Shown: one piece after another, positions 1-9,636 of the stretch
Layout: each line of letters starts with the position of its first letter
Numbering within the stretch: position 1 is the stretch's first letter
Assembly: GCA_030263285.1 (NCBI GenBank)
Contig: SZYB01000001.1
Coordinates: forward strand, 124,001-188,000
DNA from: Bergeyella sp.
Lineage (GTDB): Bacteria > Bacteroidota > Bacteroidia > Flavobacteriales > Weeksellaceae
Direction of reading: 5' to 3'
Length of the DNA: 64,000 nucleotides
Made by a program: the position numbers and the translations under genes
Notes under the pieces: model-generated
What the model saw: only the letters and a program-made list of their open reading frames with translations
Databases searched by the model: none
What the model was told of the DNA's origin: nothing

Positions 1-333
1 ATGATGCTCACAAAAAGAGTATACCGTAATATCTTTCTCCACGAGCATTTGTCTGTACTTATATTTATTGGGAAAAGTAGATACTTCCGGGGTGTTCTCC
101 GGTAAAAGTCCTCCAAAAATTTCGTTCACGTACATTTTTGCAACCCTCTTGGGAGAGTCTTTTAAAGAATCATCGGTCATGTCAAGTCCGAGAGTGTACA
201 TAATTTCCGAAAATAGCTTTTCTATTTTTTTTTCTTTTTCTTTAGGAGAAAGTAAAAAGGCATCCCTTCTCAGGGGAGTGTGTTCCTTTCCCTTAAATAC
301 ATCATCATCTTCCGTCAAACCCATATCCCTCAT
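1..333 (-). CDS. folE: GTP cyclohydrolase I, N-terminal part (cut by window edge)
   Basis: First enzyme of folate/pterin synthesis, converting GTP to 7,8-dihydroneopterin triphosphate in the cytoplasm. The minus strand reads openly from an ATG at 331-333 to base 1, giving 111 residues. The end reads KYRQMLVEKDITVYSFCEHH: the CEHH at the edge is the zinc-binding Cys-His signature of FolE, and SPKRVAKMYVNEIFGGL is the usual helix before it. A second ATG at 322-324 (MGLTED) is an alternative start. The catalytic second half lies outside the window. Family assignment is firm; the start is less so. Confidence 0.9.
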   Translation of the reverse strand, partial: MRDMGLTEDDDVFKGKEHTPLRRDAFLLSPKEKEKKIEKLFSEIMYTLGLDMTDDSLKDSPKRVAKMYVNEIFGGLLPENTPEVSTFPNKYKYRQMLVEKDITVYSFCEHH

Positions 334-929
334 TGTTTTTTTCTTATTTCCTGGCCAAAAATAGCGAATTATTAAAGAAACACAAGTATTTTTATTTCAT
401 TGGGGAGACGGATAAACGGTAAAAATAAACAATAATACGTCGTACATTTGGGAAGCGATTTATAAATTTTAAATGGCAGAAACATTGTTTTAAGGTGTGG
501 ATGACTACGGATAAATTAGCAGCAGAAATTTTGGTGGATGGTAAACTTAATTTTGCTCACTATTTTCACTACAGCAAACATTTTTGTAGACGGAAAGAAA
601 TACTTTATCGCAAAGACAAAGAGAGGGAACACGACCGGTGATTGCCAAGGTATTTTTACAAAGGGAAGTAAGAAGGATCAAAATAAACCGGAGAGCAATA
701 TTCCTTTCTCTAAGTATTAAAAAGAAAAATGGTAGAATACTCAAATAAAAGGGCAGTCTCTACGGAATATTGTCAGGCTTTGTTAGGTATGGTACAGAAG
801 ATGAAGAAGATTTTGGGGGAGAGAAGGGGATCTCATTCAGACTTTTACTAATAAGTCTCCACACAAAAAACATTTGCAGTTAAAAAATAAAAAAACCACC
901 CGACTATCAGACGACCAATTGTAAAAAAG
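334..929. other. gene-free stretch between folE and tRNA-Gln
   Basis: About 600 bases without a recognisable gene. Short open frames exist (for example an ATG frame at 501-641 coding 46 residues, and one at 730) but none resembles a family I know. The frames break into each other, so this could be an old gene remnant or simply non-coding DNA. I see no RNA gene or clear repeat. Confidence 0.5.
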
Positions 930-1000
930 CAGACCCACAGGGATTCGAACCCCAGATGACTGAACCAAAATCAGTAGTGTTACCGCTACACCATGGGTCT
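930..1000 (-). tRNA. tRNA-Gln (anticodon TTG)
   Basis: Read on the minus strand it folds as a standard tRNA: acceptor stem AGACCCA/TGGGTCT, anticodon arm ACTGA-TTTTGGT-TCAGT with anticodon TTG, and a T arm containing GGTTCGAATCC. The discriminator base is G and CCA is not encoded. It stands alone, with no adjacent tRNA. Confidence 0.95.
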
Positions 1001-1105
1001 TTTGTTCTTTAAAGAAGAAGGTGGTGCAAATTTAAAATTATTTTCTTTAATTGCAATCCCTTCTCTTAAAAAATATTTTTTGATTACTGTTTGCAAGAAG
1101 TTGTT

Positions 1106-2119
1106 ATGCTTATTGATTTTTCGCAGTCCTCCATAGAATCTCTAGTTCCAAAAACGGATTTCCAGAGAAGCGTTATCACATTTTTAGAAGAATGGTATTC
1201 TCCCTTTGCTACCGTAAAGGTACAGACTTCTGGTTCTACCGGAATGCCAAAAACTCTATGTGTAGAAAAAGAGAAAATGAAACATTCGGCAAAGGTGACT
1301 TGTGATTTTTTAGGACTGCAAGAAGATGACCTCGCCTTACTTTGCCTTCCTGTAGAATATATTTCGGGTAAAATGATGATTGTGCGTGCCATTATGAGAA
1401 AGATGAAGCTATGTGTCGTTTCTCCTTCCCTCACACCACTAGAAAATTTGCAACAGAAAATAGATTTTTGTGCCATGACACCGTTGCAGGCAGAAAAATC
1501 TTTTTCTAAAATTCATGACATAAAAAAACTCATTATAGGAGGCGCTCAGGTCTCCGAAGGTCTCAAAAAGAAAATTTCTTCGCTTTCTATTCGGGTGTAC
1601 GAAACCTATGGGATGACAGAAACACTTTCTCATATTGCGTTGAAGTTATTGGCTCCCAAAACAGAAGACTATTTTTGTGTTTTGGATGATATTACGGTTT
1701 CTCAAGATAAACGAGGTTGTCTGGAGATTTGTGCACCCCACCTGCACCATGAGATTATACAAACCCACGATAGAGTAGAGTTAAGGGACGAGAAATCGTT
1801 TCGATTTTTGGGTAGAGAAGACAATGTAATCAATTCTGGAGGTATTAAGATTTTTCCGGAAGAGTTGGAAGCCATTGCGAAAAAAGAAATTACTGAAGAA
1901 GTTGTTTTTTTGGGCCTAAAAGATAAATTTTTGGGAGAAAAGCTGGTTTTAGTTGTAGAAGGGCAGAAAACAAGGGATGTATGTGACAAAATAGGCGCTC
2001 TTTCTTTTTCTAAAAAATACCATGTCCCCAAGGAGATATTTTTCCTAAAAAAAATTCCCAGAACGCCCAATGGAAAAATAGACCGAAAAGAGCTTCGGTC
2101 TGTTGTGGAGGAAAAATAA
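1106..2119 (+). CDS. menE: o-succinylbenzoate-CoA ligase (MenE-like), AMP-binding family
   Basis: Adenylate-forming enzyme that activates a carboxylate as acyl-AMP and then acyl-CoA; in the menaquinone pathway the substrate is o-succinylbenzoate. Residues 41-49 read TSGSTGMPK (phosphate loop), around 165 YETYGMTET (A5 motif), then the hinge GREDNVINSGGIK and, near the end, PRTPNGKIDRKEL with the catalytic lysine. At about 337 residues it is short, as is usual for MenE of Bacteroidota, which lacks much of the N-terminal subdomain. The ATG at 1106 was chosen over a TTG 15 bases upstream. No other men gene lies in the window, so the substrate rests on family resemblance. Confidence 0.8.
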   Translation: MLIDFSQSSIESLVPKTDFQRSVITFLEEWYSPFATVKVQTSGSTGMPKTLCVEKEKMKHSAKVTCDFLGLQEDDLALLCLPVEYISGKMMIVRAIMRKMKLCVVSPSLTPLENLQQKIDFCAMTPLQAEKSFSKIHDIKKLIIGGAQVSEGLKKKISSLSIRVYETYGMTETLSHIALKLLAPKTEDYFCVLDDITVSQDKRGCLEICAPHLHHEIIQTHDRVELRDEKSFRFLGREDNVINSGGIKIFPEELEAIAKKEITEEVVFLGLKDKFLGEKLVLVVEGQKTRDVCDKIGALSFSKKYHVPKEIFFLKKIPRTPNGKIDRKELRSVVEEK

Positions 2120-2154
2120 TATTTTTAAATTGCGGGGACATTATAAATTTACAG

Positions 2155-3129
2155 ATGGGTAAGCCTGTTACAGAATTCTTAGAAAGATATTATCTGCATT
2201 TTAATGCCGCGGCTCTTTTGGATGCATCAAAGGGTTATGTAGCGCATTTAAAAGACGGAGGGAGAATGATGATCACTTTGGCAGGTGCTATGTCTACTGC
2301 AGAGCTTGGAAAGATTTTGGCAGAAATGATCCGCAGGGACAAGGTTGCTGTCATTTCTTGTACGGGGGCTAATTTGGAAGAAGATCTTATGAATCTTGTT
2401 GCGCATTCTCACTACAAAAGAGTTCCGAATTACAGGGATCTTACGCCTCGGGAAGAATGGGATCTCTTGGAAAAGGGACTGAATAGAGTTACGGATACTT
2501 GTATACCAGAGGAGGAGGCTTTCCGTAGATTGCAGAAACACGTTTTCTCTTTATGGGAAGAAGCTGAGAAAAAAGCAGAACGCTATTTTCCACATGAGTA
2601 CATGTACCGGTTGCTGCTTTCCGGTGTCTTGGAGCAGTATTATGAGATCCCGAAAGAAGATTCGTGGATGCTTGCTGCGGCGGAGAAAAATCTTCCTATA
2701 GTGGTCCCTGGTTGGGAGGATTCTACTATGGGAAATATTTTTGCCTCCTATTGCATAAAAGGCCAGTTAAAGCCCTCTACCGTAAAATCTGGGATTGAAT
2801 ATATGATGTTTTTAGCAGATTGGTACAAACGAAACTCTGGTGGTAAAGGGGTGGGCTTTTTTCAGATAGGAGGTGGTATTTCGGGAGATTTTCCTATATG
2901 TGTGGTACCTATGCTTTATCAAGATTTAGAAATGCATGACATTCCGTTTTGGTCTTATTTTTGTCAGATTTCGGATTCTACCACTTCTTATGGCTCCTAC
3001 TCCGGTGCAGTGCCTAACGAAAAAATCACTTGGGGAAAACTCGATATCCATACCCCAAAATATATAGTAGAAAGTGATGCTACCATCTGTGCCCCTCTCA
3101 TGTTTAGTTATATTTTGGAAAATTCGTAG
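2155..3129 (+). CDS. deoxyhypusine synthase family protein
   Basis: 324 residues resembling eukaryotic/archaeal deoxyhypusine synthase, an NAD-dependent enzyme that moves the aminobutyl group of spermidine. Bacteria lack the eIF5A substrate, and bacterial homologues have been linked to homospermidine or other polyamine synthesis. The decisive segment is EKITWGKL near the C terminus: it matches the catalytic EAVSWGKI of the family and keeps the lysine (about residue 295) that forms the enzyme-substrate imine. GGGISGDFPICVVPMLYQD and YGSYSGAVPNEK are also typical. It lies 35 bases after menE on the same strand. Family is confident; the substrate is not decided by the sequence. Confidence 0.8.
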   Translation: MGKPVTEFLERYYLHFNAAALLDASKGYVAHLKDGGRMMITLAGAMSTAELGKILAEMIRRDKVAVISCTGANLEEDLMNLVAHSHYKRVPNYRDLTPREEWDLLEKGLNRVTDTCIPEEEAFRRLQKHVFSLWEEAEKKAERYFPHEYMYRLLLSGVLEQYYEIPKEDSWMLAAAEKNLPIVVPGWEDSTMGNIFASYCIKGQLKPSTVKSGIEYMMFLADWYKRNSGGKGVGFFQIGGGISGDFPICVVPMLYQDLEMHDIPFWSYFCQISDSTTSYGSYSGAVPNEKITWGKLDIHTPKYIVESDATICAPLMFSYILENS

Positions 3130-3167
3130 GTCCCCGTAGAGTTTTGCAGGCAGAAATTCAAATAAAA

Positions 3168-3187
3168 ACTCCCTTTAGAAAGGGAGT
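3168..3187 (-). terminator. rho-independent terminator of htpG
   Basis: Perfect 9-bp stem ACTCCCTTT/AAAGGGAGT with a very short loop. Read on the minus strand it is followed by TTTTTATTT, so it best serves htpG, but its position between convergent genes means it may also stop the upstream plus-strand transcript. Confidence 0.75.
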
Positions 3188-3225
3188 CTTCTTAAGGTTT
3201 TCATTTGTGTTTTCTCCCCGAAATT

Positions 3226-5127
3226 TTACTTTTCTGATTCCAAATTTCGATAAGATTTTTGAATAAATTCCGTGAGTTCTTTCCCCTTGAGTAGGTTTTG
3301 AGAAAGTTTTGCCAAATCTAGTGCATAAGTTATTTTTTCTTTTTTCTCCTCTTTTTTCTTGAGACTTAGTAATGTGGCAGCCAGCTCGCTATTGGTATTC
3401 ACCACCAGCGTGTACATTTCCGGAAAATTTCCCATCCCAAACATCCCGCCTCCGCCGGTAGCCTGCATGTCTTTCATCCTTCTCATAAATTCCGGTTGTG
3501 TGATGATGAAAGGGGCTTCGTTGCTGTCCAGATCTTCTAACTGAAGAGTGAATTTTTTATCATCAATGATCTCTTCTATCGTCTTTTTGAGAGACTCTTT
3601 CTCCTTATCATTAAGCTTTGAAACCTGGGTTTCTTCTTTTTTGATAAGGTTGTTGATATGATCTGCATCTACTCTTGCAAAGGAAATATTTTTCTTCGTT
3701 GTTTCTAGTTTCTGGATAAGATGCGGTACAATAGGCGAATCCAGCAGTATTACCTCATATCCTTTCTCTTTTGCAGACTGAATATAGCTGTACTGCTCTT
3801 CTCGGTGAGTTGCGTACAGAATAATGAGTTTTCCGTCTTTGTCCGTTTGCACAGGCTTTATTTTACTTTCCAACTCATTCCACAAAAAGTATTTTCCTTC
3901 TACATTTGGGTAAAGTGCAAACTTATCGGACCTTTCATAAAATTTATCTTCTGAGATCATTCCGTATTCTATCACAACCTTTATATCATTCCATTTTTTC
4001 TCATAGTCCTCTCTGTTTTCGTTGAAGAGAGAAGCCATTTTGTCGGCTACTTTTTTGGTGATATAAGAAGAGATTTTCTTTACAGCCCCATCGGCTTGCA
4101 GGTAAGACCTTGACACGTTGAGCGGGATGTCCGGAGAATCTATTACTCCTTTCAGGAGCGTGAGAAAATCGGGGACAATCCCTTTCACCTCATCGGTCAC
4201 AAATACTTGATTCTGATAAAGCTGTATTTTGTCCTTTTCTATGTTGATATTATTGCCCAGTTTTGGGAAATATAGGATACCCGTAAGATGAAAAGGATAA
4301 TCTACATTAAGATGAATGTTGAACAAAGGCTCCTCAAACTGCATGGGGTAGAGCTCTCTGTAGAAATCAAGATAATCTTTTTCCTTTAAGTCTCCCGGAG
4401 CCTTTGTCCAGGCTGGAGATGGATTATTAATGATATTGTCTACTTCTTTTGTCTCTGGTTTTGTGTCTTTTTCAGCTCCTTCCGGAAGAGGTAAAGTCTC
4501 TGTTTTTGTGCCAAATTTTATGGGAACAGGCATAAATTTGTTGTACTTCAGCAGCAATTCCCGTATTCTGTATTCTTCCAAGAACTCTTTGGCGTCCTCT
4601 GCAATATGAAGGATGATCTCTGTTCCTCTTTCTTTTTTGTCAGATTTTTTTAGAATAAACTCGGGGCTTCCGTCACATATCCAATGTACGGCAGGGGTAT
4701 CTTCTTTGTAGGATTTGGAAACGATTTCTACCTTTTCGGCTACCATGAAAGCCGAATAGAACCCCAACCCAAAATGCCCGATGATCCCGGCATCTTTTGC
4801 AGTGTCTTTATACTTTGATAAAAACTCCTCTGCTCCGGAAAAAGCTATCTGATTGATATATTTTTCTATTTCTTCCGCGCTCATCCCAATGCCTTGATCA
4901 GCAATACTGAGTATTTTTCTGTCTTTATCTATCTTTACTTCTATTATGGGGTTTCCATACTCTACTTTAGCTTCTCCTATACGGGTGAGGTGCTTTAGTT
5001 TTAGCGTGGCATCTGTGGCATTTGATATAAGCTCTCTCAAGAATATCTCGTGATCGCTGTAAAGAAACTTTTTTATCAGCGGAAAGATGTTTTCTACTGA
5101 TACATTGATATTTCCTTTTGTTGTCAT
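3226..5127 (-). CDS. htpG: molecular chaperone HtpG (Hsp90 family)
   Basis: ATP-driven cytoplasmic chaperone that helps late folding steps and stress recovery. The 633 residues match the full family length. The N-terminal GHKL ATPase domain shows FLRELISNATDA, the DQGIGMSAEEI motif and GHFGLGFYSAFMVA (lid and glycine box). The middle domain carries the usual PYHLTGILYFPK-like strand and LNVSRSYLQ with the catalytic arginine. It has its own promoter region and a terminator downstream. Nothing odd is seen. Confidence 0.97.
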   Translation of the reverse strand: MTTKGNINVSVENIFPLIKKFLYSDHEIFLRELISNATDATLKLKHLTRIGEAKVEYGNPIIEVKIDKDRKILSIADQGIGMSAEEIEKYINQIAFSGAEEFLSKYKDTAKDAGIIGHFGLGFYSAFMVAEKVEIVSKSYKEDTPAVHWICDGSPEFILKKSDKKERGTEIILHIAEDAKEFLEEYRIRELLLKYNKFMPVPIKFGTKTETLPLPEGAEKDTKPETKEVDNIINNPSPAWTKAPGDLKEKDYLDFYRELYPMQFEEPLFNIHLNVDYPFHLTGILYFPKLGNNINIEKDKIQLYQNQVFVTDEVKGIVPDFLTLLKGVIDSPDIPLNVSRSYLQADGAVKKISSYITKKVADKMASLFNENREDYEKKWNDIKVVIEYGMISEDKFYERSDKFALYPNVEGKYFLWNELESKIKPVQTDKDGKLIILYATHREEQYSYIQSAKEKGYEVILLDSPIVPHLIQKLETTKKNISFARVDADHINNLIKKEETQVSKLNDKEKESLKKTIEEIIDDKKFTLQLEDLDSNEAPFIITQPEFMRRMKDMQATGGGGMFGMGNFPEMYTLVVNTNSELAATLLSLKKKEEKKEKITYALDLAKLSQNLLKGKELTEFIQKSYRNLESEK

Positions 5128-5290
5128 TGTATTTTTGATTTATTTATTTTCTTAATTTAACGTTACCTGTCCCGACAAAAAAAATACCACCGTAAAGAAC
5201 AGGACATTTTGACATTTTTTAGCAATTGGACTTTTGTTCAGCGAGAATGTGTAGAGAGTTTCATGTAGAAAGTGATGAGGATAAGACAAA

Positions 5291-5314
5291 AAAATCCCAT
5301 ATAGTTGGGATTTT
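5291..5314 (-). terminator. rho-independent terminator of recA
   Basis: Stem AAAATCCCA/TGGGATTTT, 6-base loop. On the minus strand it is followed by a T-rich run (TTTTTTGTC), downstream of the recA stop. Confidence 0.75.
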
Positions 5315-5364
5315 ATCTATGCTGCATTTTATCTAACTTTGTGAAAAATTAAACATGTGGAGCG

Positions 5365-6366
5365 TTATTTTTTGGTGTTGATTGTTTCTTTTATTTTGTT
5401 TTCCAGCTCCTCCATGAGTTCTGGATTGTCTTTTAGTACGTCTTTTACCGCATCTCTCCCTTGCCCTAGCTTTGTCTCCCCATAGCTAAACCAAGAGCCA
5501 CTTTTTTTTACGATCCCCATTTCGGTGGCTTGATCCAGAATTTCCCCGGTTTTGGAGATTCCTTCTCCGTACATGATATCAAACTCTGCTTGCTTGAATG
5601 GGGGAGCCACTTTATTTTTCACCACTTTTACTTTTACGCGGCTTCCTATCGCTTCATCTCCCTGCTTTATAGGGGTACTCGCTTTCCTTATGTCTATCCT
5701 TACAGAAGCGTAGAATTTAAGTGCATTTCCGCCCGTGGTAGTTTCCGGATTCCCAAACATTACCCCTATTTTTTCTCTTAACTGGTTGATGAAAATTACG
5801 GTACACTTTGTTCTGGAAATACTTCCCGTAAGTTTTCTTAATGCCTGAGACATTAGTCTTGCATGAAGTCCCATTTTAGAATCGCCCATTTCGCCTTCTA
5901 TTTCTGCTTTTGGCGTAAGGGCAGCAACCGAGTCTATTACGACAATATCTACAGCGCCAGAACGAATGAGGTTATCGGCAATTTCCAATGCCTGTTCTCC
6001 GTTGTCAGGCTGAGAGATGATAAGATCTTCCAGATTAATTCCTAACCTGTTTGCATAGTGCCGGTCAAAGGCATGTTCTGCATCTATAAAGGCTGCAATA
6101 CCGCCTTGATTCTGAGCCTCCGCAATTGCGTGCAGGGTAAGAGTGGTTTTTCCTGAAGATTCCGGTCCGTATATTTCTATAATTCTCCCCTTGGGATATC
6201 CTCCCACTCCCAATGCCAAATCTATTCCTAAAGATCCCGACGGAATTATCTCTATATTATTGTCCACAGAATGGTCCCCCAAGGTCATTACTGTACCTTT
6301 TCCGTAAGTTTTATCCAGTTTCTCCAAAACCAGGGAAAGTGCTTTTTTTTTGTCTTCAGTACTCAT
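5365..6366 (-). CDS. recA: RecA recombinase
   Basis: Forms ATP-dependent filaments on single-stranded DNA, drives strand exchange and, where LexA exists, the SOS response. The 333 residues have Walker [10 protein letters not shown], the Walker B segment [11 protein letters not shown], loop L1 [12 protein letters not shown] and L2 [20 protein letters not shown], followed by a complete C-terminal domain. The start was set at the ATG at 6364-6366 ([10 protein letters not shown]), which fits family length; the frame stays open 19 codons further upstream, but that part is not RecA-like. Confidence 0.97.
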   Translation of the reverse strand: MSTEDKKKALSLVLEKLDKTYGKGTVMTLGDHSVDNNIEIIPSGSLGIDLALGVGGYPKGRIIEIYGPESSGKTTLTLHAIAEAQNQGGIAAFIDAEHAFDRHYANRLGINLEDLIISQPDNGEQALEIADNLIRSGAVDIVVIDSVAALTPKAEIEGEMGDSKMGLHARLMSQALRKLTGSISRTKCTVIFINQLREKIGVMFGNPETTTGGNALKFYASVRIDIRKASTPIKQGDEAIGSRVKVKVVKNKVAPPFKQAEFDIMYGEGISKTGEILDQATEMGIVKKSGSWFSYGETKLGQGRDAVKDVLKDNPELMEELENKIKETINTKK

Positions 6367-6572
6367 TTTGTTGTGTGTTGTTAAGCAATGATTTTTCTTT
6401 GTAAATGACTTCGGGCACGGCACTTCGGGTGTTCTCCTCTCCTAAGATCAACTGATGAATTTTGTCAAGTTACGTTAAAGCATGCAGACCGCAAAGATAA
6501 AACTTTAGTTTGGAACTACGCACAATTTTGATCGGGTAGGTCTGTGCTATTTTGTCGTCTTTTATAAAAGAA

Positions 6573-6602
6573 CTCTCCTAAGAAAAATTGGCCTCAGGAG
6601 AG
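6573..6602 (-). terminator. probable terminator of the fad operon
   Basis: Inverted repeat CTCTCCT/AGGAGAG around a 16-base loop just beyond the fadE-like stop codon, followed on the minus strand by a T-rich stretch (TCTTTTAT). Confidence 0.5.
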
Positions 6603-6625
6603 CTAGTCAGGACTGTTTTTCAGTA

Positions 6626-8401
6626 TCAGTACTTTCCTTTTTCTACAAAATGTTTGGCAATTGTATCCGTAAGTTCTGCGATATTAGGGTAATCGGTATA
6701 TTTTGTAAACCGCCTCAATCCGGAAAGCATCATTTTTTGTTCATCTCCACAAGCAAAAGAGATAATTCCTTCCTTGGCTGCTCCAATTATTTTTTCCGTG
6801 GCTTTATACAGATTGAGTCTCGCCATGGCAGCTTCTGCAGAGTCCCGAGAAAAATATTTTTCTGCCCTTAAAATTCCGGATTCCGCCATATAGATTTGTA
6901 TAAGAATTTCTGAAGCATTAAGAAGTAGAGTCTGTTGTTTTTCTATTTCTGTGGTGTATTTTTGTAGTGCAGCCCCGGACACCATCAGAAAAACTTTTTT
7001 CAGATTAGCAAGAAGAGCTCTTTCCTGACTCATGTATGCAGAATAATCGGGTATATCAAAAGAAGGGATGCCCGTGAGTTCTTTTGCGATATTCATGGCA
7101 GGAGTAAGGAGGTCTATTTCACCTTTCATTGCTCTTTTTATCAGCATCCCTACCGCCAGTAACCGGTTGATTTCGTTAGTGCCTTCGTAAATTCTTGCGA
7201 TTCTGGAATCCCTCCACGCCTGTTCCATAGGAGCGTCTTCCGAAAAGCCCATTCCCCCATATATTTGTATCCCTTCGTCTGCAATATGCTGTGTGATATC
7301 GGATACATATACCTTCAGTATGGAACATTCTACGGCAAATTCTTCTATCCCTTTCCGTTCTGCTTCCTCTTTTGGGAGGCCTTTTTCAACAAGTTCATCT
7401 ATTTTGTTCTCTATATTCTTTGCAGCTCTGTAAGTTCCAGCCTCTGATATAAATACACCAGTGGCCATTTCTGCAATTTTCTTTCTTATAGCCCCAAAAG
7501 AGGAGATGGCGACCCCAAATTGTTTTCTTTCATTGGCGTACCGAATAGAGAGCGAGAGAGTTCTTCTCTGTCCGTCCAGACTAGCAGCTGCCAGCTTGAG
7601 CCTTCCCACATTTAAGACATTGAGGGCAATCTTGAATCCATTATTCCTTTCGCCCAATAAATTTTCTACTGGAACTTTCATATCGTTGAAAAATACTTGA
7701 CGGGTAGAGGAGGCCCGAATCCCCAGTTTGTGCTCTTCTTCCCCAAGGCTTAGGCTTTCCGGATTTTCCAGTTCGGATTTGTTAATGATAAAACTCGAAA
7801 TATTTTTGTCATCATCTATTTTCGCAAAAAAGGTAAACGTGTCGGCAAATCCCGCATTGGATATCCACATTTTTTGCCCGTTAATGAGATAATATTTTCC
7901 GTCTTCGCTCAGCTTAGCTTTTGTTTTGCCCGAATTTGCATCAGAACCAGCTTCCGGCTCTGTGAGGCAGTAGGCACCAAATTTTTTACCGGTAGCCAGA
8001 TCAGGCAGATATTTTCTTTTGAGTTCTTCTGTTCCGTAAAATAGGACAGGCAGGGTACCTATGCCCGTATGAGCCCCTATGGCGGTCCCCATAGAACCCG
8101 ATGCTCCCGAAAGATAATCGCAGGCAATTATGGTATCCATAAAACTCATTCCCATACCTCCATAAACTTCCGGTACGGAAATGCCCAGCATTCCCATTTC
8201 TCCCAACTTTTTCATGCATTCTTCCGTGAAAGCGTAGTCTTTTTTCTCAAAGCGCTCTCTGTTCGGGATGACCTCTCTATCAATAAATTCTATGGCAGAA
8301 TCCCGGAGCATCTTTTGCTCTTCGCTCATTTCTTCAAGACCAAAAATCTCGTTTGCCGGAGTCTCTTTTACAAGAAATTCACCTCCTTTTATTAGATCCA
8401 T
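6626..8401 (-). CDS. fadE: acyl-CoA dehydrogenase (FadE of the fadNAE type)
   Basis: FAD enzyme for the first step of beta-oxidation, acyl-CoA to trans-2-enoyl-CoA. 591 residues: N-terminal helical domain, FAD-binding beta domain with YCLTEPEAGSDANSG and MWISNAG, the C-terminal helical domain with QIYGGMGFSEDAPMEQAWRD, and RIYEGTNEINR containing the catalytic-type glutamate. A further ~150-residue helical extension follows, as in long-chain members. It is the last gene of the marR-fadN-fadA-fadE operon, 16 bases after fadA. Chain-length preference cannot be read from the sequence. Confidence 0.9.
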   Translation of the reverse strand: MDLIKGGEFLVKETPANEIFGLEEMSEEQKMLRDSAIEFIDREVIPNRERFEKKDYAFTEECMKKLGEMGMLGISVPEVYGGMGMSFMDTIIACDYLSGASGSMGTAIGAHTGIGTLPVLFYGTEELKRKYLPDLATGKKFGAYCLTEPEAGSDANSGKTKAKLSEDGKYYLINGQKMWISNAGFADTFTFFAKIDDDKNISSFIINKSELENPESLSLGEEEHKLGIRASSTRQVFFNDMKVPVENLLGERNNGFKIALNVLNVGRLKLAAASLDGQRRTLSLSIRYANERKQFGVAISSFGAIRKKIAEMATGVFISEAGTYRAAKNIENKIDELVEKGLPKEEAERKGIEEFAVECSILKVYVSDITQHIADEGIQIYGGMGFSEDAPMEQAWRDSRIARIYEGTNEINRLLAVGMLIKRAMKGEIDLLTPAMNIAKELTGIPSFDIPDYSAYMSQERALLANLKKVFLMVSGAALQKYTTEIEKQQTLLLNASEILIQIYMAESGILRAEKYFSRDSAEAAMARLNLYKATEKIIGAAKEGIISFACGDEQKMMLSGLRRFTKYTDYPNIAELTDTIAKHFVEKGKY

Positions 8402-8417
8402 AACTTTATTTTTCTAG

Positions 8418-9599
8418 CTATTTTAAACATTCTATTATACTGGCGGCACCTTGTCCCGTGCCCACGCACATGGAGACCAAACCGTATTGTATTTTTCTTT
8501 TTTTCATCTCGTCTATCAGTTGTACGGTAAGTTTGGTTCCTGTACATCCCAGAGGGTGACCAAGCGCAATTGCTCCTCCATTTACATTAAGAATGCCGGG
8601 GTCCAGTTCTAGTTCTTTTTTTATGGCGACGGATTGTGAAGCAAAAGCCTCATTCAGCTCTATTAGTCCAATGTCTTTCAGATTTAGTCCCGCTTGTTTT
8701 AGCGCTTTTGGTATGGCATATACGGGTCCCATTCCCATGATTCTGGGTTCTAGACCCGCTGTGGCATAAGCAACCAGTCTTGCTTCGGGTTCTATATTGA
8801 GTTCTTTGAGTTTCTCTTCTGATACAATGACCACAAAGGCAGCCCCATCACTCATCTGAGATGAATTGCCCGCAGTGACACTTCCATCTTTTGAGAACAC
8901 AGGTTTCAATCTCGCTAGTTTTTCCAGGCTGGTTTCTCTCATGGGTCCTTCGTCTACGGAAAAATCATATTTTAGGGTTTGTAGTTCTTGATTTTCGTCC
9001 AAAAAATTATATTCCACGGGAACAGAGACTACTTGATTTGCGAAAACATTTTTCTCCATTGCGCTTAACGCCTTTTGATGAGAATCAAAAGCAAACTCGT
9101 CTTGTTCCTGTCTGGAAATTTTGTATCGTTTTGCCACTTCCTCTGCTGTATATCCCATTCCCCAGTAATAGTCGGGGTGATTTTTTGCCATATTAACTTC
9201 CGGAACGGGTTTGTATCCTCCCATAGGGATGTAGCTCATACTCTCTGTACCTCCCGCAATAATGCAGTCGGCCATTGAAGACTGAATTTTTGCGGAGGCT
9301 ATTGCTATAGCCTCCGAACCCGATGCACAATAGCGGTTGATGGTAACCCCGGGTACTTTATTTGTATTTAGTCCCATAAGGGAGATGAGACGAGCTACGT
9401 TGAGACCTTGTTCTGCTTCCGGCATCGCATTTCCTACAATGAGATCATCTATTTGATTTTGTTCCAGTTGCGGAAGTTCTTGCATGAGTTTCTCTATGAC
9501 AGTAGCGGCCATTACGTCGGGTCGGGTAAACCTTAAACTTCCTCTAGGTGCCTTACCTACAGCAGTTCTGTAGCCTTTTATAATATATGCTGTTTTCAT
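8418..9599 (-). CDS. fadA: acetyl-CoA acyltransferase (3-ketoacyl-CoA thiolase)
   Basis: Last step of beta-oxidation: cleaves 3-ketoacyl-CoA with CoA to acetyl-CoA and a shortened acyl-CoA. The 393 residues contain the nucleophilic cysteine in NRYCASGSEAIA (about residue 91), NEAFASQ, the histidine in GGAIALGHPLGCTG, and the second active-site cysteine in MCVGTGQGAA near the end. Full length. It sits between the fadN-like and fadE-like genes on the same strand, so a degradative role is more likely than a biosynthetic one. Confidence 0.93.
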   Translation of the reverse strand: MKTAYIIKGYRTAVGKAPRGSLRFTRPDVMAATVIEKLMQELPQLEQNQIDDLIVGNAMPEAEQGLNVARLISLMGLNTNKVPGVTINRYCASGSEAIAIASAKIQSSMADCIIAGGTESMSYIPMGGYKPVPEVNMAKNHPDYYWGMGYTAEEVAKRYKISRQEQDEFAFDSHQKALSAMEKNVFANQVVSVPVEYNFLDENQELQTLKYDFSVDEGPMRETSLEKLARLKPVFSKDGSVTAGNSSQMSDGAAFVVIVSEEKLKELNIEPEARLVAYATAGLEPRIMGMGPVYAIPKALKQAGLNLKDIGLIELNEAFASQSVAIKKELELDPGILNVNGGAIALGHPLGCTGTKLTVQLIDEMKKRKIQYGLVSMCVGTGQGAASIIECLK

Positions 9600-9636
9600 T
9601 TTATTTGTGATTTATGTACTTTCTTGTATTAAAAAA

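Noticed and set aside
538-720. Open frame of 60 codons before tRNA-Gln
   Set aside because: No recognisable motif, overlapped by other short frames on both strands, no neighbour in an operon; not supported as a gene.
8001-8219. Minus-strand frame of 72 codons inside the acyl-CoA dehydrogenase gene
   Set aside because: It is a shadow of the fadE-like frame, which carries all family motifs through this stretch.
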